Positions 1 to 4,579 of a stretch of DNA of 5,946 bases are shown in pieces. The stretch is taken from NCBI GenBank assembly GCA_021781255.1, contig JAJXXG010000128.1, positions 1 to 5,946 of the forward strand, in the 5' to 3' direction. A program made the translations under genes and the position numbers. Under the pieces are notes generated by a model. It ran no database searches. It was not told where the DNA came from and worked only from the letters and a program-made list of their open reading frames with translations. Position 1 is the first letter of the stretch. Each line of letters begins with the position of its first letter. This DNA is from Acidobacteriota bacterium (lineage in GTDB: Bacteria > Acidobacteriota > Terriglobia > Terriglobales > Acidobacteriaceae).

Positions 1-30
1 TCATTGGGAGGGCGCTGAGCGCCCCTCCCA
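1..30. repeat. GC-rich hairpin at plasmid junction; first copy of the 25-bp terminal direct repeat
   Basis: Bases 1-25 are identical to 5922-5946, which is what a circular molecule gives when written with a short overlap. Bases 5-30 also form a hairpin: TGGGAG (5-10) pairs with CTCCCA (25-30) and GGCG (11-14) with CGCC (20-23), leaving one bulged C and a loop around CTGAG. No T-run follows on either strand, so it is not a standard intrinsic terminator. It lies about 130 bp beyond the iterons, so a role as a single-strand initiation or origin-associated structure is possible but only inferred. Confidence 0.75.
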
Positions 31-357
31 AACCCACCCCGCCAAAAAGCAAAAACCTGCCTATCTAAGACGGGGTCGGGCCGGCTTCTACGGCCTTCGA
101 TTAAAACCCTGCTGGAACGAGCAAGAAACCACGTCAGAGGCGCTCGGAGCACCTGGGGCAGGGAAACCATCGTCCAGATCGTGCTGAACCGTGCAGGGGC
201 AAGAGAAAAGAGATTTCGATCCAACATGGCTCTTGCAACCCCCGGCTGATTTTCCGCGCGAGCATTTGGCCCGACCGAGCCCCAAAATTTGCGCGTGTTT
301 TTCTTTCTGCGGCACAAACAGAGAAGAGAGCTGCGCGATGGGTATTAACCAGTGGGG
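31..357. other. Gene-poor stretch with no supported gene
   Basis: I see no gene with a ribosome binding site and a recognisable product here. A minus-strand frame from 585 to 88 is open for 165 codons, but it starts without a Shine-Dalgarno, is rich in Cys, His and Ser and resembles no family I know. Another minus-strand frame, entered near 229, stays open across the plasmid junction, again without support. Base composition is mixed, with an A/T-rich patch at 286-309. One 19-bp segment (260-278) recurs exactly at 996-1014 inside the VbhA-like gene. The region may hold origin-associated or degenerate sequence. Confidence 0.5.
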
Positions 358-447
358 ATGCAGATTTTCGAGAAAGTGTTCTGGAAGGCTTTGGATGGAA
401 TGACTATGCAGCTCATAGTAGGAACAGCGGCGGAATTTGGCCGCTGA
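358..447 (+). CDS. Possible tiny ORF (29 aa), perhaps the 5' part of a frameshifted small gene
   Basis: An ATG at 358 opens a 29-codon frame beginning MQIFEKVFWKALDGM and ending at TGA 445-447. The GGGG just before it is too close for a good Shine-Dalgarno, and an in-frame GTG at 352 is an alternative start. The peptide is amphipathic and protein-like rather than repetitive. The frame that continues immediately downstream (422-616, one base out of register) is also open and reads AAETAKASVGAEALAS before the small ORF at 503. Dropping one base near 439-440 would join the two into an 85-aa protein. This may be chance; no family is recognised. Confidence 0.2.
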   Translation: MQIFEKVFWKALDGMTMQLIVGTAAEFGR

Positions 448-478
448 AACGGCGAAAGCCTCGGTTGGCGCCGAGGCT
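426..478 (+). promoter_or_regulatory. Two successive hairpins in the leader of the 503-616 small ORF
   Basis: AGCGGC (426-431) pairs with GCCGCT (440-445) across an 8-nt loop. AGCCTCGG (457-464) pairs perfectly with CCGAGGCT (471-478) across a 6-nt loop. The second ends 13 nt before the AAGGAGG ribosome binding site. They could structure the leader RNA of the small ORF. GC-rich DNA yields such stems fairly often, and the second may lie in coding sequence if the gene starts further upstream. Confidence 0.3.
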
Positions 479-502
479 CTCGCTTCAACTAAGGAGGGTG
501 CG

Positions 503-616
503 ATGCGGAAGACATCGTCACCGAACCGTTGGCCTGCCCAGGTAACCGCCTGGGTTAAAGCCCTGTGGGTTGCAGCGAAGTTCATTGCATTCGTCGTGCA
601 TGAATTTCACTGGTAA
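503..616 (+). CDS. Small single-membrane-helix-like protein (37 aa), unknown
   Basis: The ATG at 503 is preceded by AAGGAGG (491-497) at a spacing of 5 nt, one of the best Shine-Dalgarno sequences in the window. The 37-aa product starts MRKTSSPNRW with a basic, polar N-terminus. A hydrophobic, Trp-rich segment follows (about residues 14-32: VTAWVKALWVAAKFIAFVV), then HEFHW, which suggests one inner-membrane helix with the N-terminus inside. A strong hairpin (632-663) begins 16 nt after the stop and fits a terminator, so leader, ORF and hairpin look like a self-contained unit. Reading stays open upstream in the same frame to 422, so it could be the end of a longer gene. Small toxic membrane peptides and other plasmid micro-proteins have this build, but no family is recognised and no antisense RNA is evident. 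Confidence 0.45.
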   Translation: MRKTSSPNRWPAQVTAWVKALWVAAKFIAFVVHEFHW

Positions 617-631
617 CCCGGAATCACTTGC

Positions 632-671
632 CCCGGTTCGCAGGTTGCACCCTGCGGGCCGGGCTTTATGT
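632..671 (+). terminator. Probable intrinsic terminator after the small ORF
   Basis: CCCGGTTCGCAGG (632-644) pairs along all 13 positions with CCTGCGGGCCGGG (651-663), with two G-U wobbles and a 6-nt loop TTGCAC. CTTTATGTTT follows, an imperfect T-run. On the opposite strand no T-run follows the stem, so it would act on plus-strand transcripts, ending the 503-616 unit before it meets the convergent minus-strand operon that ends at 754. Confidence 0.5.
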
Positions 672-753
672 TTAGATGGTCGACCGGTTCCCGTAGCAAG
701 TCAAGAGAAAATTCCCCCCTACAACCTCCCCTACGGCGTCCGCTGAACAAAAA

Positions 754-1419
754 TTAGGGTTTTTGGGGCGTATTTTCCTTATCCCGACGCTTCCAGCGCC
801 GCCTGGAGCCGTCTTCAGGCGGTGTCCTCACGAGGTCGGCATCATCGGGGATGACCATGCCCCCCGCCCGCGCGGCCTCGATGTCCATCGCCACTTCCGC
901 CGCTTCGATCATCTCCAGGTTGATGACACGGCCATCGCGAGCTGGAAACACCCGCAGCCCGTTCGGGCCGGGGATCAGACGCGACTGCTCTGGGGGAGCA
1001 TTTGGCCCGACCGAAGGACTCTCTACGCCCGCCGCCAGCTCGTGCAGGGCCTCACGGTTGTCCCTCATCACCCCACGAGCGATCTCCAGATCCTTCTCTG
1101 CTTCCGCCTCGCGCACCATCTCGGCGATGGCCTGTTCCGGCGTGATCTCGCCGGCCAGCACCCGCTCCTTGAGCGCGTAGTACCTTGGGCCGGGTTCCAT
1201 TCCCTCCAGACGCAGGCTGGCCTCGGCAATCTCAAACGACTTCTCCATCACGGCGCGGCTGGGCCGTGGCGCATTTTCATCACGAATTAGCGGCATCGAT
1301 TCACTCCGCAGCGGTGGGCGCAGGTCGGATTCAGAGAGAAAGTCATCTGGCCACGGGCCGGCTGCGTCCAGCACGGCCAAGACTTCGTCCCATGAAGCCT
1401 CACTTTGCTTTTGGCTCAT
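754..1419 (-). CDS. VbhA-like antitoxin-domain protein (221 aa), orphan, in the mob operon
   Basis: Residues 53-103 resemble the VbhA antitoxin family, the small proteins that block Fic-domain AMP-transferases by inserting an inhibitory helix into the active site. The diagnostic S/T-x-x-x-E-G/N motif is present as S68-L-R-L-E72-G73, followed by the family-like stretch around ALKERVLAGEITPEQAIAEM. VbhA itself is only about 60 aa; here about 50 residues precede the domain and about 115 follow, acidic and Ala/Glu-rich with a basic, Lys/Arg-rich tail at 206-217. The start is well supported: GGAGG lies 5 nt upstream, and ATGA overlaps the stop of the 65-aa gene. No Fic motif (HPFx[D/E]GN[G/K]R) appears in any translated frame, so the toxin is absent, chromosomal, or the domain has been reused. 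The product is probably a cytoplasmic soluble protein; a mobilization role is inferred from context only. Confidence 0.72.
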   Translation of the reverse strand: MSQKQSEASWDEVLAVLDAAGPWPDDFLSESDLRPPLRSESMPLIRDENAPRPSRAVMEKSFEIAEASLRLEGMEPGPRYYALKERVLAGEITPEQAIAEMVREAEAEKDLEIARGVMRDNREALHELAAGVESPSVGPNAPPEQSRLIPGPNGLRVFPARDGRVINLEMIEAAEVAMDIEAARAGGMVIPDDADLVRTPPEDGSRRRWKRRDKENTPQKP

Positions 1420-1613
1420 CGCTTCCTCCCGCGCATGAACTCGTAGGCCAGGTCCAACTCACGCTTCCATTCTTTTCGTTGTCGGGCCTCGGCTTCTGCC
1501 AGCATCATCTGCATACATGGATCGAAACCGAAGTTTCCATGCGAACGCGGCTCGTCGTCGTAGTCCTCGGCGTGCCACAGACCATCATCGGTCTCTTGTG
1601 GTTCGATGTCCAT
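1416..1613 (-). CDS. Small hypothetical protein (65 aa) of the mob operon
   Basis: I chose the ATG at 1613 because AGAGGGG lies just upstream at good spacing. An ATG at 1670 would add 19 residues but overlap mobC and has no such site. The protein has an acidic N-terminal half (MDIEPQETDD, HAEDYDDEP) and a C-terminal basic helix rich in Glu, Arg and Lys (about residues 37-65, ending FMRGRKR). It follows mobC by 34 nt and its TGA overlaps the ATG of the VbhA-like gene (ATGA), so the two are probably translationally coupled. I do not recognise a family. The charged, partly helical build fits a small accessory or DNA/protein-binding factor of the relaxosome, but that is a guess from context. Confidence 0.65.
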   Translation of the reverse strand: MDIEPQETDDGLWHAEDYDDEPRSHGNFGFDPCMQMMLAEAEARQRKEWKRELDLAYEFMRGRKR

Positions 1614-1647
1614 GACGCCCCTCTTTCTCGCGCGTAGCGCCCCACGG

Positions 1648-2019
1648 TTACAGGTCGTCTTTCCAGGCATCGCTTTCCGGCCTGATAACCGTCAGCGCCA
1701 GGCCCTTGAGAGCGGCTTCGACCCGGCCCGGGGAGCTGGCAAAGAACTGCCGGGCGTGAGCCTCAACCTTGGCCTTCAGAGCAGGGTCATGGTTCGCCAG
1801 ATCAATAGCGATGATTCCGAGCAGAATCTTGGCGTGATTTTCCGCTTTCTTCTTCTCGGCAGCTTCTTTCGCTCGGACCTGTCTCTCCAAGCGCCTCAAA
1901 GCCTTGATCTCGTCCGCTCTGGTTTTCTTGGCGGCTTCAATCTTCCGCCTTGCTTCCTCTCGAATAGCCTGTTTTCTGGCTTCCAGTTCCTGTGTTGAGT
2001 TGATCGAGCTAGCGTTCAT
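1648..2019 (-). CDS. mobC: MobC-like relaxosome accessory protein (123 aa)
   Basis: The first 60 residues form a long, highly charged helix likely to be coiled coil (ELEARKQAIREEARRKIEAA onward). The segment around residues 48-75 (VRAKEAAEKKK, then HAKILLGIIAID) resembles the core of IncQ MobC, where an Arg/Glu helix runs into a hydrophobic segment of the VLVGAMIL type. MobC helps open the strands at oriT for the MobA relaxase. The position is canonical: the gene diverges from the relaxase gene with oriT between them. The start is uncertain. ATG 2019 lacks a clear Shine-Dalgarno; ATG 2058 would add 13 residues. A TATACT box at 2031-2026 lies so close to ATG 2019 that the message would be nearly leaderless. 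The frame is open further upstream to 2268, but that extension reads through oriT and the T-free leader and is an artefact. Confidence 0.7.
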   Translation of the reverse strand: MNASSINSTQELEARKQAIREEARRKIEAAKKTRADEIKALRRLERQVRAKEAAEKKKAENHAKILLGIIAIDLANHDPALKAKVEAHARQFFASSPGRVEAALKGLALTVIRPESDAWKDDL

Positions 2020-2117
2020 GGAATAAGTATAAGACGATCCCGATTTCAGCGCAGACATAGAAAATCGAAAGTAACAGCTACCAGAAAAGTCCAGTTGGAG
2101 TAGAATGCCATAAAGAC

Positions 2118-2151
2118 TGAGGGCGCGATACCTCGTTTGCTTCGCAAACGA
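2118..2151 (-). other. oriT, IncQ (R1162/RSF1010)-like
   Basis: On the minus strand, TCGTTTGC (2151-2144) and GCAAACGA (2140-2133) form a perfect 8-bp stem around a GAA loop, followed directly by GGTATCGCGCCCTCA (2132-2118). The R1162/RSF1010 oriT has the same order: a hairpin with a GAA loop, then GGTAAATGCGCCCTC, which here is one base shorter between GGTA and GCGCCC. By analogy the nick falls within or beside GCGCCC on the minus strand, so the mobC side would enter the recipient first and the relaxase gene last. A further small inverted repeat, CACC (2156-2159) with GGTG (2163-2166), lies on the distal side. The site sits between divergent mobC and mobA, as in IncQ plasmids. Confidence 0.78.
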
Positions 2152-2174
2152 CGCGCACCTGCGGTGGGCAGACA

Positions 2175-2222
2175 CAAAAGCAACAGCAACGGCAAGAACA
2201 AAAGCAAAGGCAACAGCAAATG
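2175..2222 (+). repeat. T-free CAA/GCAA-rich leader of the relaxase gene, 24-bp imperfect tandem repeat
   Basis: Two 24-bp units, 2175-2198 and 2199-2222, agree at 18 of 24 positions and both start CAAAAGCAA. The second runs into the relaxase start codon. The plus strand carries no T from 2166 to 2220. Such a leader would be unstructured in RNA, which can favour ribosome loading where the Shine-Dalgarno is weak (only AAAGG at 2206-2210). It could also be a protein-binding region next to oriT. Function is inferred. Confidence 0.6.
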
Positions 2223-3491
2223 GCCATCCTCCATGTCGTGTTGAACTCGTCGTCCGATGCGCCGCCAAGCGCGGCCCATTCGGACTACATCACACGTCAT
2301 GGGAATTACGCAAAAATGGGCGCGGCTGTCTACGTCGAATCCGGCAACATGCCGGACTTCGCCCAAGACAATCCGCATCAATTCTGGGAAGCAGCCGATG
2401 CGCATGAGCGGGCCAATGGACGCACCTATACGGAGCTACAAATCGCTCTGCCTCGTGAACTGAGCGAGGCGGAGAATATCGAGCTTGCTCGTGCAGCTAC
2501 TCAGGAGATTTTAGGCTCCCGCTTTGCCTACACGCTGGCCCTTCATAACCCCGAAGCTGCCGACAAAATCGAGCAGCCGCACTTCCATCTGATGTGGTCC
2601 GAGCGAGCCATCGATGACACGACTCGGGCCATTCCCGAGGAGAAGTTCTTCAAGCGCAATGGCGCAAAGAAGGACCGGAAGTGGAACGACCAGAACATCG
2701 CGGATGAGCTGCGGGGCAAGTGGGCCGAGATGATGAACCGGGCGCTCGAAAACGCCGGGATCGACCAGCGGGTCGATCCGCGTTCCCTCGCCGACCAGGG
2801 CAAGGTTGCCGAGTCCCTGTTGGTCGAGCCGAAGATGCTGCGCCGGGGAACCCCCGAAGAGAAAGAGGCGCGGCGGCAGGAGATCGCGGAGATCCGCGAA
2901 GCCAAGGCCGTGCTCTCCAAAATCGAAATTGCCGCTCCGGATCTCGAGTCCGTTCGCAAGGCCGACCAGGCCAGCCAGCAGAAGCTGGAGGCCTCGGTCG
3001 AGCAGATCGAGACGTGGGAAGCCCAGGAGCTGTCCAAACTGGACCGCGCCATCGAAGCCGTGAAGAACATGGCCCGCGCCGCAGCCGCAAAAGTCAAAGA
3101 GGTTTTCTCGCCCAGGCCGGCCGAAATTCCCGGCGTCGGGAATCCGCAGCTCCAGGCTGCGGTGGACTGGTTTGTGAAGCATGGGCTCGCCGATCCGCTG
3201 AAGGAGCCGAAGTACCAAAATCAGCCGTGGATCGTAGCAGCCCACGCCAAGGACTTCTCCACATACACCGACTATGCGAAGACGCCGGCAGACAAGGCCC
3301 GGTGGATCGAGAGCGGCCAGATGCTCTGCAAGCACCTGGCTGAGAAACGATACGTGCGCCTGAAAGAGAAGTACCCCAACGAAACCGAGAACAGGTTGCA
3401 GATCGCAGCCGAGGGCCGTCCCCTCAAGGTTCCGCTTGGCAAGAGCCAGGAGCAGAGCAAACACAGAAGCCGCGGCGGACGTGGAGATTAG
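2220..3491 (+). CDS. mobA: MobA/MobL-family relaxase (423 aa)
   Basis: This is the DNA strand transferase that would nick oriT, stay bound to the 5' end and lead the strand into the recipient. Residues 1-190 match the MobA/MobL (MOB_Q type) domain: SDYITRHGNYAK at 21-32 with candidate catalytic tyrosines Y23 and Y30, TELQIALPRELSE at 71-83, ALHNPEA at 107-113, and the metal-binding histidine motif QPHFHLMWSER at 119-129 (H121, H123). These are followed by the family's RG.WAE..N.ALE.AG and RVDPRSL (184-190). Residues 200-295 are charged and probably coiled coil; the basic C-terminal tail ends KHRSRGGRGD. Unlike RSF1010 MobA (about 709 aa) there is no primase domain. The Shine-Dalgarno is weak (AAAGG, 9 nt upstream) after a T-free leader. 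The gene diverges from mobC across oriT. Confidence 0.9.
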   Translation: MAILHVVLNSSSDAPPSAAHSDYITRHGNYAKMGAAVYVESGNMPDFAQDNPHQFWEAADAHERANGRTYTELQIALPRELSEAENIELARAATQEILGSRFAYTLALHNPEAADKIEQPHFHLMWSERAIDDTTRAIPEEKFFKRNGAKKDRKWNDQNIADELRGKWAEMMNRALENAGIDQRVDPRSLADQGKVAESLLVEPKMLRRGTPEEKEARRQEIAEIREAKAVLSKIEIAAPDLESVRKADQASQQKLEASVEQIETWEAQELSKLDRAIEAVKNMARAAAAKVKEVFSPRPAEIPGVGNPQLQAAVDWFVKHGLADPLKEPKYQNQPWIVAAHAKDFSTYTDYAKTPADKARWIESGQMLCKHLAEKRYVRLKEKYPNETENRLQIAAEGRPLKVPLGKSQEQSKHRSRGGRGD

Positions 3492-3515
3492 AGCACCGGC
3501 CTTCTAAGCCGGGGG

Positions 3516-3545
3516 TTGCAAATCAAAAATCATTTTTTATATATT
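3516..3545 (+). promoter_or_regulatory. Probable promoter of the parA-RHH-repA operon
   Basis: TTGCAA (3516-3521) can serve as -35, with TATATA (3538-3543, 16-bp spacer) or TATATT (3540-3545, 18-bp spacer) as -10, in the most AT-rich stretch of the window. Transcription would start around 3550, just ahead of the palindrome at 3569-3600, leaving a leader of about 60 nt before parA. A second -10-like TACAAT (3573-3578) lies within the palindrome but has no good -35. Confidence 0.5.
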
Positions 3546-3568
3546 TTTTCCTTACTAAAGAATCAATT

Positions 3569-3600
3569 CATCTACAATCATTCTAGAATTTCTGTAGATG
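3569..3600 (+). promoter_or_regulatory. Nested palindromic operator (or centromere) before parA
   Basis: CATCTACA (3569-3576) and TGTAGATG (3593-3600) are perfect inverted arms. Centred between them, with exactly 3 nt either side, is the 10-bp palindrome ATTCTAGAAT (3580-3589). TCTA cores start at 3571 and 3582 and TAGA cores at 3584 and 3595, each pair 11 bp apart, so they lie on one face of the helix. Ribbon-helix-helix repressors commonly bind such phased short repeats, and the RHH gene is in the operon downstream, so autoregulation is the leading reading; a parS-like centromere for ParA/RHH is the alternative. The right arm touches the GGAGGG ribosome binding site of parA, so binding or an RNA hairpin could also affect translation. 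Confidence 0.6.
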
Positions 3601-3608
3601 GAGGGCTG

Positions 3609-4295
3609 ATGATCATCGTCGTCGGAGGGATCAAGGGGGGCAGCGGAAAGACCACCGTCGCCACCAACCTCGCCATACTTCGTGCGGCCGAGGGCCGCGA
3701 CGTTCTCCTGATCGACGCCGACGATCAGGAGACGGCCTACGACTTTACCCAGCTCCGGGCCGAGCACTTCAACGGCAATCCGGGCTACACGGTGACGAAG
3801 CAAAGCGGAGTGGGCGTCAGGACAGCGACTCTCCAGTTCGCCGCGAAATACCAGGACATCATCATCGACACCGGAGGCCGCGACACTGCCAGCCAGCGGG
3901 CCGGGCTCACCGTGGCCGATGTTCTGCTGGTTCCGTTTGTGCCGCGCTCGTTCGATGTGTGGACCTTGCAGAAGGTGTCCACACTTGTCGAGGAGATGAA
4001 GGTCGCCAACCCGAAACTCGAAGCGTTCACGTTCATCAATCGGGCCGATCCGCGCGGCCAGTACAACGACCTCAGCGCCGACGTTTTGAAGGATACGAAC
4101 ACGCTGAAGTTCACTGATCTCTCCATCGGCTCACGCATTGCTTTCGGCAACGCTGCATCGGCGGGCCTGGCTGTGACCGAAACCAAGCCTCAAGACTCCA
4201 AGGCCGTTGAGGAAATGAATGCAGTTTTTAGTTATATTTTCTATAGACAAAATCTTGACAAAGTTAATACGGAAAGTGTGGGAGCACAAGCATGA
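3609..4295 (+). CDS. parA: ParA-family partition ATPase (228 aa)
   Basis: This is a Walker-type ATPase that positions plasmid copies, working with a DNA-bound partner. Visible motifs are the deviant Walker A, KGGSGKTT (9-16, with both the signature K9 and K14), the A' motif LLIDADDQ (33-40) and Walker B DIIIDTGG (83-90, D87). Length fits the small type Ib ParA group, which lacks an N-terminal DNA-binding domain. ATG 3609 is chosen because GGAGGG (3600-3605) precedes it and the motif-bearing fold starts there; an in-frame ATG at 3516 would add 31 residues translated from AT-rich promoter DNA. The stop overlaps the next start (ATGA). No ParB is present; the RHH protein encoded next is the likely partner. 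The last 25 codons are conspicuously AT-rich compared with the rest. Confidence 0.9.
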   Translation: MIIVVGGIKGGSGKTTVATNLAILRAAEGRDVLLIDADDQETAYDFTQLRAEHFNGNPGYTVTKQSGVGVRTATLQFAAKYQDIIIDTGGRDTASQRAGLTVADVLLVPFVPRSFDVWTLQKVSTLVEEMKVANPKLEAFTFINRADPRGQYNDLSADVLKDTNTLKFTDLSIGSRIAFGNAASAGLAVTETKPQDSKAVEEMNAVFSYIFYRQNLDKVNTESVGAQA

Positions 4296-4579
4296 AACCA
4301 CAACTCAGAAAGCCCCAATCCGTGCCCCAGTCAGGCCAGGCCGCTGTAGACGTGGAGGCGCTGATCAATCGCGGCGGATCAGCCCCGCAGCCGACAGCCG
4401 GGCCAATCGCAACAGCCGAGCCAGAGGAGCCAGAGCGCAGGCCCATCATGGTTCATATCCCGACCGGCGTTCTTTCGGACATCGAGCGCCTACGCAAAAC
4501 CCGGCGCATTAAGACCTCGCGGACAGCATGGATCATGGAAGCTATCGTTGAGAAGCTGGACCGTGAGGTCTCCGCATGA
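4292..4579 (+). CDS. Ribbon-helix-helix DNA-binding protein (95 aa), likely ParA partner/autoregulator
   Basis: Residues 1-50 are Pro/Ala/Gln-rich and probably disordered. Residues 51-92 fit a ribbon-helix-helix unit: strand PIMVHIP (51-57), helix 1 TGVLSDIERLRKTRRI (58-73), a turn starting KTS, and helix 2 RTAWIMEAIVEKLDRE (77-92). RHH proteins bind DNA as dimers through the paired strands. The small proteins encoded just after a type Ib ParA usually bind the centromere and repress their own promoter, so this one probably binds the palindrome at 3569-3600. The start overlaps the parA stop and has GGGAG (4280-4284) upstream; its TGA overlaps the repA start. That places it between partition and replication genes, where it could couple copy number to segregation. 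The family call rests on pattern, so the partner role is inferred. Confidence 0.75.
   Translation: MKPQLRKPQSVPQSGQAAVDVEALINRGGSAPQPTAGPIATAEPEEPERRPIMVHIPTGVLSDIERLRKTRRIKTSRTAWIMEAIVEKLDREVSA

Noticed and set aside
88..585. 165-codon minus-strand open frame
   Set aside because: No Shine-Dalgarno, odd Cys/His/Ser-rich composition, no recognisable motif, and it overlaps antisense to a small ORF with a much better ribosome binding site.
630..665. tRNA-like GGTTCG within the 632-663 stem
   Set aside because: No acceptor, D or anticodon arms can be built around it; it is part of a simple long hairpin.
2020..2268. N-terminal extension of mobC that looks like a membrane signal (FAVAFAFVLAVAVAFV)
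   Set aside because: It is the reverse reading of the T-free CAA-rich leader and runs through oriT and into the relaxase gene; hydrophobicity is a by-product of the repeat.
2511..3464. 317-codon minus-strand open frame opposite the relaxase
   Set aside because: Antisense shadow of a strongly supported relaxase; Leu/Gly-rich with no motif.
3496..3512. CCGGC/GCCGG hairpin after the relaxase gene as a terminator
   Set aside because: Only five base pairs, and the T-rich stretch starts some 20 nt later rather than directly after the stem.
233..3521. 14-bp inverted match: TTGCAACCCCCGGC at 233-246 and its complement at 3508-3521, covering the -35 of the parA promoter
   Set aside because: A 14-mer match on one or other strand is only mildly unlikely in a 6-kb sequence, and the flanks do not extend it.
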